Positions 17,224 to 25,306 of a DNA stretch of 64,000 nt are shown here, piece by piece. The stretch is taken from assembly GCA_012270585.1 (NCBI GenBank), contig JAAXIB010000084.1, positions 20,030 through 84,029 on the forward strand. The letters run 5' to 3'. The notes under the pieces are model-generated. The model had not been told where the DNA came from, ran no database searches, and worked only from the letters and a program-made list of their open reading frames with translations. The number at the start of each line of letters is the position of its first letter. Position 1 is the stretch's first letter. The translations under genes were made by a program, and so were the position numbers. This DNA comes from Nitrospirales bacterium (GTDB lineage: Bacteria; Nitrospirota; Nitrospiria; Nitrospirales; UBA8639).

Positions 17224-17544
17224 TCAGGAACCCGGTTCCTGCACGTGGACCAGGAACACGCGCCGGGCTTCGGCCGTGAATTTCCAGGCCATCCGTTTCT
17301 GAAATTCCAGGCGGTGCGTCCCGGGTTCGAGTGGCTCGAATTCGAATTGACGCTTGCCCGAATCAACCGCATTATTGCTGGTGGTCCGGAAAAATTCGTC
17401 CCCCGTCAGTACCAGTTGACTCGGATCATAAGAAGGCACCCACTGCTCGCCCCGCGTACGGTCCTCCCACAGATTGACGGTCACGGGCACGCCGACCGTG
17501 GCATAAAGCGGCTTGCGATCGGATCGTTCTTCATCCATGTCCAT
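17224..17544 (-). CDS. Chagasin-like (I42 family) protease-inhibitor fold protein
   Basis: 106 residues without a visible signal peptide. The pattern VGVPVTVNLWEDRT...W.....PSQLVL.GDEFFRTTS, GKRQFEFEPLEPGTHRLEF and W.....RRVFLVHV follows the I42 chagasin immunoglobulin-like fold. The usual NPTTGY inhibitory loop is missing: the first loop reads LWEDRTRGEQW. So it may have lost or changed inhibitory function. It lies 3 bp after the Rieske gene and 14 bp before dat, clearly co-transcribed. Confidence 0.7.
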   Translation of the reverse strand: MDMDEERSDRKPLYATVGVPVTVNLWEDRTRGEQWVPSYDPSQLVLTGDEFFRTTSNNAVDSGKRQFEFEPLEPGTHRLEFQKRMAWKFTAEARRVFLVHVQEPGS

Positions 17545-17547
17545 AAT

Positions 17548-17883
17548 CTAGAATTCCCTGCACGTGGAACTGACGAAAACCTCACCATCTCGAACCCGGA
17601 CGTCATAGCTCGCGACACACTGCCCGCCTCCATCCGTACCGAAACCGTTACGCACGTCGAATTGGAGATCGTGCCAAGGACATCCTACCACATACCCCTT
17701 CAACTTGCCCTTATGGAGCGGCCCGCCTTTATGCGGGCAGACGTTATTGATCGCAAAAAACGTCCCAGACACGTTGAAAAGCGCAATGGTCTTGCCTTTC
17801 ACCTTGACGGCCTTCGATTGTCCCGGAGGAACATCTTCCGCCTTGCCGATGGGCACGAAATGATCCGATGGTTGCGATTCCAT
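17548..17883 (-). CDS. Rieske [2Fe-2S] ferredoxin (NirD-like)
   Basis: 111 residues from ATG 17883. Cluster ligands are C49-P-H51 and C68-P-W-H71 in CPHKGGPLHKG and GCPWHDLQFD, the spacing seen in soluble Rieske ferredoxins of dioxygenases and in NirD. No signal peptide or anchor, so cytoplasmic. Alternative TTG/GTG starts add up to 11 residues (to 17916). No oxygenase or reductase partner is next to it; the set is DUF192, Rieske, chagasin-like, dat. Confidence 0.88.
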   Translation of the reverse strand: MESQPSDHFVPIGKAEDVPPGQSKAVKVKGKTIALFNVSGTFFAINNVCPHKGGPLHKGKLKGYVVGCPWHDLQFDVRNGFGTDGGGQCVASYDVRVRDGEVFVSSTCREF

Positions 17884-17949
17884 GGTATTCACAGACCGTC
17901 CCGGTGACGAACGCAAAACCTCATTCCATCAAGCATCCTCTTTGACACG

Positions 17950-18456
17950 TTACAACCGCAAGGCAAAAACGAGTTCCTGACCCAAGGAAACCTGGGCCCG
18001 ATCGACAAATCCGCTGTTCGCCTTAAGCAGATACCGCGCCCGTTCAGGGGGCGGCCCATACCACTCACAAGGGTCGCTCGCACACGGGACCGCGGTTTCG
18101 ACGATATGAACCACGTGCTTGCTTTCATTCACCCAGATCAAATCCACGTTGAACTGGTATTGTTTCGTCCAGACCTTATGAAGACCGGACTCCTCAAAAA
18201 GAAAAATCATGCCCCGATCGTCGGGCAGCGACTCCCGGAACGCCAACCCGAACAACAACTTTTCCGGAGTCTCGGCCACCTCTGCCTGAAGCTTGCTCCC
18301 GCTGGGAAACCGGACCTCGATGATTTCCGTGTCCTTGGGAGAATTAAACAGCAACGCCCCCGAGATCAACAACAGCGACATCAGCACAAGAAACAGGATA
18401 CGCTTTCTGTTCGGGGTCAACGGAGCTTCTGCCGCACGAGTCTTTTTTGAACCCAT
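17950..18456 (-). CDS. DUF192 membrane-anchored/exported protein
   Basis: 168 residues from ATG 18456. An N-terminal hydrophobic segment (RKRILFLVLMSLLLISGALLF) is followed by a complete DUF192 domain: V.FPSGSKLQAEVAETPEKLLFGLAFRESLPDDRGMIFLFE, KVWTKQYQFNVDLIWVNESKHVVHI, and ERARYLLKANSGFVDRAQVSLG. The family is exported and of unknown function. Two Cys in PCASDPCEW could form a disulfide. The frame opens up to 18522, but those codons are repeat 18476-18515. First gene of the DUF192-Rieske-chagasin-dat set. Confidence 0.85.
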   Translation of the reverse strand: MGSKKTRAAEAPLTPNRKRILFLVLMSLLLISGALLFNSPKDTEIIEVRFPSGSKLQAEVAETPEKLLFGLAFRESLPDDRGMIFLFEESGLHKVWTKQYQFNVDLIWVNESKHVVHIVETAVPCASDPCEWYGPPPERARYLLKANSGFVDRAQVSLGQELVFALRL

Positions 18457-18475
18457 ATTCGGCGCCTGCCGTTTT

Positions 18476-18515
18476 CTCCCGCTCCCCCATGAGGGAGAGG
18501 GCTGGGGCGAGGGGA
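18476..18515. repeat. CCCTCTCCC...GGGGAGAGG-type repeat
   Basis: CTCCCGCTCCCCCATGAGGG followed by AGAGGGCTGGGGCGAGGGGA. Related copies at 33791-33830 and 55945-56078. Confidence 0.65.
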
Positions 18516-18732
18516 CATCCAATAAGCCGCCGGACTTCTCCCTGATATATCAGGCTCTCCAAACGGATGTCCAACGCAAAAAGTATTTGCGCGGCAGAGT
18601 CTGTCCGGCATCCCTCCTATAAAACGGAACCTTTCCCATAACACCATTTACCATTTGTCCCATATAATTTATAGTGTGAACGAGAGACTTCTCAAACTGC
18701 CTCCCTTCACCTTCGAGCAGGAGGATCTTGCC

Positions 18733-19080
18733 ATGAAGAAAAAAGCGCTCAGGATCTTCTTCATTGCAGGCATGGCCCTGTCCCTATCGTTTTCCATTTC
18801 GACAGGCACCTCATCCGCGGTCATGCCTATCACCATCGACCATTTTGTCGCCAACCTCTTCCCCGAGGCCAGTCACTACTTTTGGGTGGTAAACGACAGC
18901 AAGAAGGAAACGCAAAGGGAAATCATCGTCGACATCAACACCTTCGTCACGCAAAAGGAAGGAGCCACACTCACGGAAAACCGGTTTTTACTGCTGATCC
19001 TTGACGGACAGATTTTTGCTGCTCAAAACATCCCCCTCAACGCGACTGTCGACTGTGGGCCGGACGAAGAAGAAGTGTAA
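18733..19080 (+). CDS. Small exported protein of unknown function
   Basis: 115 residues. ATG 18733 has AGGAGGATC upstream; the longer frame from 18655 is rejected. Signal peptide KKKALRIFFIAGMALSLSFS with cleavage near SSA. The mature part (ITIDHFVANLFPEASHYFWV..., IIVDINTFVTQKEGATLTENRFLLLIL) ends with an acidic tail CGPDEEEV holding the only cysteine. I do not recognise it. Divergent from DUF192 and convergent with the small cupredoxin gene, with which it shares a terminator. Confidence 0.75.
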   Translation: MKKKALRIFFIAGMALSLSFSISTGTSSAVMPITIDHFVANLFPEASHYFWVVNDSKKETQREIIVDINTFVTQKEGATLTENRFLLLILDGQIFAAQNIPLNATVDCGPDEEEV

Positions 19081-19094
19081 GAAGACCGGACAAC

Positions 19095-19134
19095 AAAAAG
19101 CCCCGTTCCCTGCTCAGGAAACGGGGCTTTTTGT
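19095..19134. terminator. Bidirectional rho-independent terminator
   Basis: AAAAAGCCCCGTTTCC-type stem: AAAAAGCCCCGTT on the left and AACGGGGCTTTTT on the right around a short CCCTGCTCAGG loop. A and T tracts on both sides serve the convergent genes at 18733-19080 (+) and 19153-19647 (-). Confidence 0.93.
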
Positions 19135-19152
19135 TGCACAAACAAGTCGCTT

Positions 19153-19647
19153 TTACTTCAAGATCAGAAGGTTGGAACCAAGATGCGCAGCATGAAGCTG
19201 GCATTTGACCTTCATGTTCCCGGAAGCGGTGACGTACGTCAGGTCGACCATGGGGATACCAATATACTTGGTTTCCCCGGCCTCCACCGTAATTGCAACC
19301 TGCAACGAGGTGGGGCCGGCAAAGGCCGAATCAGCCGAAAGGCTGAACCCATGTACACCATCCAGTGCGTTGGTGACTTTGATCAGGACGGGCTGGCCTC
19401 TCCGACCTCCGGTTCCTTGGTTTCTCAGGTCCAGAATCGAGGTTCCCGGATACCAGGCTTTTTTCCCACCGATCATCAAGGCGGTGTATTCAAGGTCGAC
19501 GTCGAGAGTTGTAAAAGGTTGACCAATGACAGATCCGGTTTCAAGATCTCCCACCACCGCTCCCCCGGCCTGAAACGCGAGAGCAACTGAAGAACCGGCT
19601 GCTACCAGAATGAGACTGAAAAGGACGGATAGAAGCACCTTGTGCAT
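19153..19647 (-). CDS. Exported small cupredoxin-like protein
   Basis: 164 residues with a signal peptide (LLSVLFSLILVAAGSSVALA). Candidate Cu ligands are H99 (DGVHGFSLS) and C149-x2-H152-x2-H155 (KCQLHAAHLGSNLLIL), close to the C-terminal loop of periplasmic cupredoxins, but the usual axial Met is absent. YPGTSILDLRNQG is a conserved-looking edge strand. ATG 19647 has GAGGAGGTAG just upstream. The fourth small copper-type protein in the first 20 kb. Cu binding is inferred. Confidence 0.78.
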   Translation of the reverse strand: MHKVLLSVLFSLILVAAGSSVALAFQAGGAVVGDLETGSVIGQPFTTLDVDLEYTALMIGGKKAWYPGTSILDLRNQGTGGRRGQPVLIKVTNALDGVHGFSLSADSAFAGPTSLQVAITVEAGETKYIGIPMVDLTYVTASGNMKVKCQLHAAHLGSNLLILK

Positions 19648-20234
19648 TGCCTACCTCCTCACTAGAAAAATGACGTTAATAAAAAGTGCCGCTAAAAAAC
19701 CTCAAGGCCACTCACGTTTTCCATAGAACCTACTTGCTTGCACCATTTTCTTACGCGGTGAATGCGACTTATAGCACATGCCGCCAGAGGACGCAAGGCT
19801 GTTTTTGAGGGGAATATATCAGAATAGTGAAGGGCAAGAAAGTGGGAATTATGTACTTAACTTGACGACCCGGAGGGATGGAACGATGTTTGTAGAAAAT
19901 TGGCCGAACGAACGACAAGAAAAAGGCCGACAGGAATCCCTCTTGCAGGCTGACCGCCTACCCACCAAGAGATGAAAAGAAAGAAAACGACCCTGGATTC
20001 CTGCCTTCGCAGGAATGACCGATGACAGCGATTTTCCTATCAAGGCAACCAGGAAGTCAGCCAACCGTTCCGGCCCCTTGCTCAACCCCGACAAAGCACG
20101 AAACGATTTGCTGTCTTCCGGACAGCAGGAAGTGGACCTGAGGCCACTCACCCGTTGACTTTTTCCTTGCATCGTACTCTTCCACGCAGGTAGAGTGGAA
20201 ACGTGCCGAATGTTGAGTTCGTGGTACAGCCGCC
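19648..20234. other. Gene-poor gap with one repeat hairpin
   Basis: 587 bases without a convincing gene. A weak 65-codon plus frame (19778-19975) has no ribosome site and runs into a repeat. At 19989-20020 there is an ATTCCTGC-CTTC-GCAGGAAT hairpin of the dispersed GTCATTCC family. The part next to 19647 is A+T-rich and probably holds the cupredoxin promoter. Confidence 0.6.
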
Positions 20235-21248
20235 ATGAAATCCTTCCTTCCCGTTGCGCTGATTCTGTCTTTTTCCATCATCCTGCCGTATTCGGCCATT
20301 CTGCCTGAGGCCGCAGCCTTTTCTATCGCACAACCGGAAAACGGCAGCCCACACCCGTCGAACAAACCCGTTTCCGTCGTCCTCGACATGGGACTGGCAA
20401 CGGGGATCACCAAAGTCCGGTTCTATTGGTACGAGGAACAGGAAGACATGCTCAAAGCATTCGTCGAGGAAAAGTTGGCCGGGATTGCCACTGCCCCGCC
20501 GTTCGGAGCGAAACTGCGTCCGCCTCAAGCAGCCACGGGTCTCTACCGCCTGCTGGCCGTGGCCGAACAGGAAAACCGGGAATCCGGTGATGAAGAATGG
20601 GCGGTCTTCGACGAAGTGCTCCTCAACATCCAACCACACGGTTCGTTGGAAGAAATCGATTTTCAGACGGACAAACCCTTGAAATTCGGGCGGGCGGGCG
20701 CCGTGCGGGTCTACGATCAACTGGACTTCCTGGGGAAAATCATCGACCTTCCCGTCGTGGGACGATATTCTGACGGTGCGACGCGGTCGATTCGCACCGC
20801 AGCCACCGGGACGACCTATCACGTGAACGATGAATCCGTGATCACCATCAACGAAAACGGGCAACTCCGGCTGGTGGGCAACGGCGCCGCAACCGTCACC
20901 GTCAAAAACAGCGGGGTCGAACGCGCGCTGGACGTTCTCGTGGAAGTCAATTCCGAACCGAATCAGCTACCCGTGGGGGACCCGGGTCCCACCCAAACCG
21001 TGTATTCGGGCGAGACGGTCGTCCTCAACGGCCTCAAAAGCTATGACCCGGAAGGAGGCTCCCTGCAATACTCCTGGGAGCAAATTCGAGGCAGCAAAAT
21101 CGCCCTGCTCGATCCCGATTCGGCAAAGGCCCGCTTTTTTGCGCCGTTCGTAGTCGAACCCCGTCTCTTTCGCTTTTCCCTCAGGGTGACGGACGTCCAA
21201 GGGGCCGACAGCGTACCTGTCGTTGTCGATATCATGGTGGAACCATAG
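20235..21248 (+). CDS. Exported protein with BIG2-like and PKD/K319-like domains
   Basis: 337 residues. Signal peptide (SFLPVALILSFSIILPYSAI...). After an N-terminal beta region (40-150) comes a BIG2-type immunoglobulin domain (VVGRYSDGATRSI......VNDESVITINENGQLRLVGNGAATVTVKNSG cut here), then a PKD/K319-like domain (GETVVLNGLKSYDPEGGSLQYSWEQI, FSLRVTDVQGADSVPVVVDIMV). Such arrays occur on cell-surface or secreted proteins. Convergent with the DUF151 gene, only 2 bases apart. Role unknown. Confidence 0.8.
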   Translation: MKSFLPVALILSFSIILPYSAILPEAAAFSIAQPENGSPHPSNKPVSVVLDMGLATGITKVRFYWYEEQEDMLKAFVEEKLAGIATAPPFGAKLRPPQAATGLYRLLAVAEQENRESGDEEWAVFDEVLLNIQPHGSLEEIDFQTDKPLKFGRAGAVRVYDQLDFLGKIIDLPVVGRYSDGATRSIRTAATGTTYHVNDESVITINENGQLRLVGNGAATVTVKNSGVERALDVLVEVNSEPNQLPVGDPGPTQTVYSGETVVLNGLKSYDPEGGSLQYSWEQIRGSKIALLDPDSAKARFFAPFVVEPRLFRFSLRVTDVQGADSVPVVVDIMVEP

Positions 21249-21250
21249 CA

Positions 21251-21745
21251 TCACAGCACGATTTGCGCGTCTTTCGACTGTTCCCCCTTTCGGGCTTTCT
21301 CCAACAGCGCTTCTTCGACAAAAATGGGAGTGCCGAAATGAATCGCCAAGGCAATTCCATCTGAAGAACGACAATCAAACACTTTGGTTTGGCCGCCGAC
21401 GGCCATCATCAACTCACCGAAATAGACCTGTTTCTTCAGGCTGATCCGAACCTCCACGACCGTCATGCCGTAGGACTGCAAAATGGTGTGCATGAGATCA
21501 TGAGACAACGGGCGTGGAGATTTTTTCCCGGTCAGCGCCCCATGAATGGACCCCGCCACCGTCGGGTCCACGAAAATGGGGATCACCGAATCCCGTGCCG
21601 TCAATAACACCACGGGCCCTACTTCCGACCAGACGACTTTCACGTGTTCCACTTTGACTTGCCGGGGAGGAGAAAGGGATTGCGCCTGAACCTGAGCGGC
21701 GCCGACCATCAAATATCCGACAAGAAGAAACAGGAGATGTCGCAT
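21251..21745 (-). CDS. Bifunctional-nuclease family (DUF151) protein with signal peptide
   Basis: 164 residues. DUF151 core: VVWSEVGPVVLLTARDSVIPIFVDPTVAGSI, RPLSHDLMHTILQSYGMTVVEVRI, FDCRSSDGIALAIHFGTPIFV. The DGIALA motif is the conserved site of the family, which includes plant bifunctional nucleases. An N-terminal leader (RHLLFLLVGYLMVGAAQVQAQ) suggests export, which is unusual for a nuclease-type fold. Next gene downstream of the MBL hydrolase on the same strand but 18 bp apart, possibly co-transcribed. Confidence 0.85.
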   Translation of the reverse strand: MRHLLFLLVGYLMVGAAQVQAQSLSPPRQVKVEHVKVVWSEVGPVVLLTARDSVIPIFVDPTVAGSIHGALTGKKSPRPLSHDLMHTILQSYGMTVVEVRISLKKQVYFGELMMAVGGQTKVFDCRSSDGIALAIHFGTPIFVEEALLEKARKGEQSKDAQIVL

Positions 21746-21763
21746 AACCGACTCCTTTAGGTT

Positions 21764-22402
21764 TTATCCCGCCACAAAAGGGTTATACTCCCGTTCCAGT
21801 CCGATCTGCGTAGCCGGGCCGTGTCCGGGAATGACACGAGTGGCGGGATCCAGGGAAAAGAGTCGTTCCCGGATGGAAGACTGGATGGCACGCGCGTCAC
21901 CGCCCCACAAGTCCGTCCGTCCGATCCCGCCGCGAAACAGGGTATCGCCCGACAGGAGCAACTGCTGGCCGGCAACATAAAAACTGAGAGACCCGGGTGT
22001 GTGTCCCGGCGTATGCAACGCCTGTGCGGAGACGCTTCCGAATGCCACCGTCTCCCCATCCTGAATCCAACAATCCGGAGCCGGTGCGGGGATATACGGC
22101 ACCCCAAAAGCCTGGCATTGAACGTCAAGCATCTTCCACAACGCCTCGTCATGAGGATGCAAACACAGCGGCGCCCGGGTGGCTTTTTGAATGTCACCGG
22201 AAGCCAGGAAATGATCGAAATGAGCGTGGGTGTGCAGGATCCGAACGACCGTCAGTCCGAGGCGCCGCACTTCGGCAAGCAGTTGCTCGGGATTCCCTCC
22301 CGGATCGACAATGACCGCCTCGCTGGATTCCGGATCCCCTAAAATGGAGCAATTACACCCGAGAGGGGGAACCGCAAACGTTTTGAGAATAACGTGCTGC
22401 AC
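21764..22402 (-). CDS. MBL-fold hydrolase (glyoxalase II-like)
   Basis: About 212 residues from a GTG at 22402 that has GGGAAG upstream; the frame is open to 22474 but the extra residues are not typical. Metal motif HTHAHFDH, then GHTPGS, SGDTLF...GRTD and a final IPGHGP match the glyoxalase II/YcbL-type subgroup (single-domain MBL hydrolases acting on thioesters or persulfides). Shortness argues for a YcbL-like or persulfide dioxygenase-like enzyme and not classical GloB. Cytoplasmic. Confidence 0.85.
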   Translation of the reverse strand: MQHVILKTFAVPPLGCNCSILGDPESSEAVIVDPGGNPEQLLAEVRRLGLTVVRILHTHAHFDHFLASGDIQKATRAPLCLHPHDEALWKMLDVQCQAFGVPYIPAPAPDCWIQDGETVAFGSVSAQALHTPGHTPGSLSFYVAGQQLLLSGDTLFRGGIGRTDLWGGDARAIQSSIRERLFSLDPATRVIPGHGPATQIGLEREYNPFVAG

Positions 22403-22615
22403 GAATCGTCTTCCCTTTGCCGATGCGTACCCGCCACCGGGGGATGATCGTGAGACTGCCCGGTCACAGGCCACCGGCGGATTTGCATTCTCCTTCGAAG
22501 ACTCCTACAATCAAAATCAACGGAGGCGGGCTTTGCTGTGAATTGTAACATTTTCTCTCTGGAGAAAGCGCCCACGAGAAACTGGCACCCCGTTGTGAGG
22601 CTTGAGCGACCAGGC

Positions 22616-23584
22616 ATGCCGACTCTTGGCTGGCATCTGATCCGGGTTTCCCTCATAAGCCTGGCATGGATCGTGTTGACCGGATGCCCTCCCGACAACA
22701 CACCCCTGATCGAGGAAAACGAACGGCTAAAAAAACAAATCGTCAAACAAGAAAGTATGATGACGACCCTTCAAGAAGGGAACCGGGTCATGCAGGAACA
22801 GATCGATCGGCTCAATCAGGAACTTCGGGAGAACGAGGACGAATTTGCGAAACAACTCGAACGCGCGCAACAAACCGGCCAAGGCCTCTCCACTGAAAAA
22901 CAAAACCTCCTTCAACAAGTCGCGGCCGTAACCGCCAAAAATCGGAAACTCCAGGCGGACGCGAAAAAACTGCGCAAGCGATTCGAACGCGCGCAACAGA
23001 CCGGGCAGGGACTCTCCACCGAAAAGCAGGACCTGCTTCAACAAATCACGGCCTTAACGCAAGAAAACCGGCAACTCCAGGCGGACGGTCAAAAATTCAA
23101 AAACGATGCCCAATGGTTGCGCAAGCAACGAGAAATTGTGCGGCAAGCCCTGCAAGTCAACAACTATGAGGTGAAGGCACAAAAGCTGTCCCACAAATTG
23201 CCGGACGTGGCCAAAGCCGCTCTGCAGGCCTTGGCGAACAATGGATACACGTTGATGGCGAAGATGGAAACCGACCAAAAATCGGTGTTTGTCACGGAAA
23301 GAAAAACCTCACCTTCGCCCTCGCTTGAGGTGCCCGGTTACCGGAACCAGTACCTGATGGAAGTGCAAGCTCAACCCGACAACCAGACCATGCTCAGGGT
23401 CAAGGCCGAGTATGAAGAGATGACACCGGGGGGAACAATCATCGAAGTTGGCAAAGAAGAAGTCATGGAAATCGAACATCGGTTGATTCAGGCCATTCGG
23501 CAAATCCTCGATCATCCAAACGAAAAAGCCGCGCCCAAGGCCATCAACCCACAACCGGAAGACTCCGACGTGGAAGACTCTTGA
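22616..23584 (+). CDS. Coiled-coil lipoprotein
   Basis: 322 residues from ATG 22616, chosen because it gives a clean lipoprotein leader (LIRVSLISLAWIVLTGC, lipobox LTGC at residue 24). A GTG at 22538 with GGAGG upstream is the alternative and adds 26 residues. Residues 30-180 are a charged coiled coil rich in Gln and Glu. It contains an exact-length 42-residue (six-heptad) tandem duplication beginning ERAQQTGQGLSTEKQ. A C-terminal globular domain (about 190-310; VAKAALQALANNGYTLMAKM, QYLMEVQAQPDNQTMLRVKAEYEE) resembles small lipoprotein domains of the LptE/DUF4136 kind only vaguely. Anchored to the outer or inner membrane; function unknown. Confidence 0.78.
   Translation: MPTLGWHLIRVSLISLAWIVLTGCPPDNTPLIEENERLKKQIVKQESMMTTLQEGNRVMQEQIDRLNQELRENEDEFAKQLERAQQTGQGLSTEKQNLLQQVAAVTAKNRKLQADAKKLRKRFERAQQTGQGLSTEKQDLLQQITALTQENRQLQADGQKFKNDAQWLRKQREIVRQALQVNNYEVKAQKLSHKLPDVAKAALQALANNGYTLMAKMETDQKSVFVTERKTSPSPSLEVPGYRNQYLMEVQAQPDNQTMLRVKAEYEEMTPGGTIIEVGKEEVMEIEHRLIQAIRQILDHPNEKAAPKAINPQPEDSDVEDS
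22858..23100 (+). repeat. 126-bp tandem duplication within the coiled-coil gene
   Basis: CGAACGCGCGCAACA starts both units, at 22858 and 22984, a period of 126 bases = 42 codons. Nucleotide identity is high and most differences are third-base changes, so the duplication is fairly recent and selected for frame and heptad phase. Confidence 0.85.
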
Positions 23585-23602
23585 ACCCCTCGATTGCCTT
23601 GG

Positions 23603-23702
23603 CTGTCATTCCTGCGCAAGCAGGAATCCAGGATTGTTCTTTTCACGAACGCAGGAAAAAACAAAAACTCTGGATCCTCGATTACTAATGTCGAGGATGA
23701 CC
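23603..23702. repeat. Dispersed repeat array
   Basis: GTCATTCCTGCGCAAGCAGGAATCC hairpin (split: GTCATTCCTGC / GCAGGAATCCAGG) and a second block CTGGATCCTCGATTACTAAT with TCGAGGATGACC. Fills much of the gap before gltD; the rest of 23703-23860 shows no gene. Confidence 0.8.
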
Positions 23703-23860
23703 GATAGAAGCAAAGATCCTGGGTCCCCGCAGCGACAACAGGAAGAGCCCGTCAATTATTCCGGATCATTCCCATTGTCGGGAACTGTCGCAAATGGTCG
23801 ATTATCATTCTGCGCGTCGCCGTCTATCCTTGGACATGACGCCCCTGGCGGAAGATGACA

Positions 23861-25306
23861 TCAGGGCCGAGAGCGAAACGCAGCAGCCAGACTGTTCCCC
23901 GTCTTGAGGTAAGTATCGATCCCGGTAGCGGCCTTGCGGCCTTCTGAAATGGCCCAGACGATAAGCGAGGCGCCGCGCTTGGTATCACCGGCCGCAAAGA
24001 TGCCCTCTTTGCTGGTCATGAAATTCCGGTCCACCGCCACGTTTCCCCGTGCGTCGTACTCCACGCCCAAGCTGTCCAGCAGTCCGTTCCTGACGGGTCC
24101 GGTGAAGCCCATGGCCAGGAGAACCAAATCGACCCCCATCTCGAATTCCGTTCCGGGGACCGGAATAAATTTTCCCCCGTCAAACGAAACGCGATGAGCG
24201 TGCAGTTTGCCGACGTGGCCATTGTCACCCGAGAACTTCGTGGTCGAGACGCTCCACTGCCGGTCGCAGCCTTCTTCATGGGCATGGGAGGAACGAAGCT
24301 GCATGGGCCACAGGGGCCACGGCGTGGATTCCGCACGATCAGGGGGCGGCTCCGGCAACAACTCGAACTGATGAACGTTTTTACACCCCTGGCGATGTGC
24401 CGTTCCCAAACAGTCGGACCCGGTGTCACCGCCACCGATAATCACCACCCGTTTATCCTTTGCGGTGATCTGTTCGACCGGCAGGTTATCCCCGGCATTC
24501 ACTTTATTCTGTTGCGTGAGATACTCCATGGCAAAGTGGATCCCGTTCAGTTCACGACCGGGCACCGGCAAATCACGCGGGTATTCAGCTCCCAGGGCCA
24601 GACACACCGCGTCGAACTGCCAGGCCAGCACGTCTCCCGTGACGTCCACACCGACGTTCACGTTGGTTTCGAATTTCACGCCTTCCGCGATCATCTGGTC
24701 CAGCCGTCGGTCGATGACCCACTTTTCCATTTTGAAATCCGGAATGCCGTAGCGCAACAACCCGCCGATGCGGTCCGCTTTTTCGTACACGGTGACACTG
24801 TGCCCCGCCCTGGTTAATTGTTGAGCCGCGGCCAGGCCCGCGGGACCTGACCCGATAATCGCCACGGTCTTGCCCGTTTTGACCACCGGCAGGACCGGTT
24901 CAATCCAGCGTTCCTCAAACCCGCGATCGATGATGTTCCATTCAATGACCCGGATGGAGACGGGATCCGCATTGATCCCCAGCACGCAAGCCGATTCGCA
25001 CGGCGCCGGGCACAGGCGGCCGGTAAATTCGGGGAAATTATTCGTCGAATGCAGCGCCTTGAGGGCATCCTTCCACCGTCCCCGATGCACCATGTCGTTC
25101 CATTCAGGAATCAGGTTGATCACCGGGCATCCGGTGTTGCCCTGACAAAACGGCACTCCGCAATCCATGCACCGCCCGCCCTGGTTGCGCAGTTTCTCTT
25201 CGACGAACGGTTCATACATCTCCTTCCAATCCAACACCCGCAACTCGACCGAACGCCGGGCCGGCGTTTCCCTCGCAAAATGCAGAAACCCGCGGGGATC
25301 AGCCAT
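23861..25306 (-). CDS. gltD: Glutamate synthase (NADPH) small subunit
   Basis: 481 residues. N-terminal Fe-S cysteine region (CMDCGVPFCQGNTGCPV) then FAD site IGSGPAGLAAAQQL, NADPH site VVIIGGGDTGSDC and second FAD motif GIFAAGDTKRG. It feeds electrons from NADPH to the large subunit for making glutamate from glutamine and 2-oxoglutarate. The ATG overlaps the end of gltB by 8 bases, so translation is coupled. Confidence 0.97.
   Translation of the reverse strand: MADPRGFLHFARETPARRSVELRVLDWKEMYEPFVEEKLRNQGGRCMDCGVPFCQGNTGCPVINLIPEWNDMVHRGRWKDALKALHSTNNFPEFTGRLCPAPCESACVLGINADPVSIRVIEWNIIDRGFEERWIEPVLPVVKTGKTVAIIGSGPAGLAAAQQLTRAGHSVTVYEKADRIGGLLRYGIPDFKMEKWVIDRRLDQMIAEGVKFETNVNVGVDVTGDVLAWQFDAVCLALGAEYPRDLPVPGRELNGIHFAMEYLTQQNKVNAGDNLPVEQITAKDKRVVIIGGGDTGSDCLGTAHRQGCKNVHQFELLPEPPPDRAESTPWPLWPMQLRSSHAHEEGCDRQWSVSTTKFSGDNGHVGKLHAHRVSFDGGKFIPVPGTEFEMGVDLVLLAMGFTGPVRNGLLDSLGVEYDARGNVAVDRNFMTSKEGIFAAGDTKRGASLIVWAISEGRKAATGIDTYLKTGNSLAAAFRSRP

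Noticed and set aside
19778..19975. 65-codon plus frame
   Set aside because: No ribosome site and it runs into the GTCATTCC hairpin; no family features.
22858..23100. Mini-CRISPR or DNA repeat array
   Set aside because: Only two in-frame units inside a coiled-coil gene, with no spacers; protein duplication explains it.
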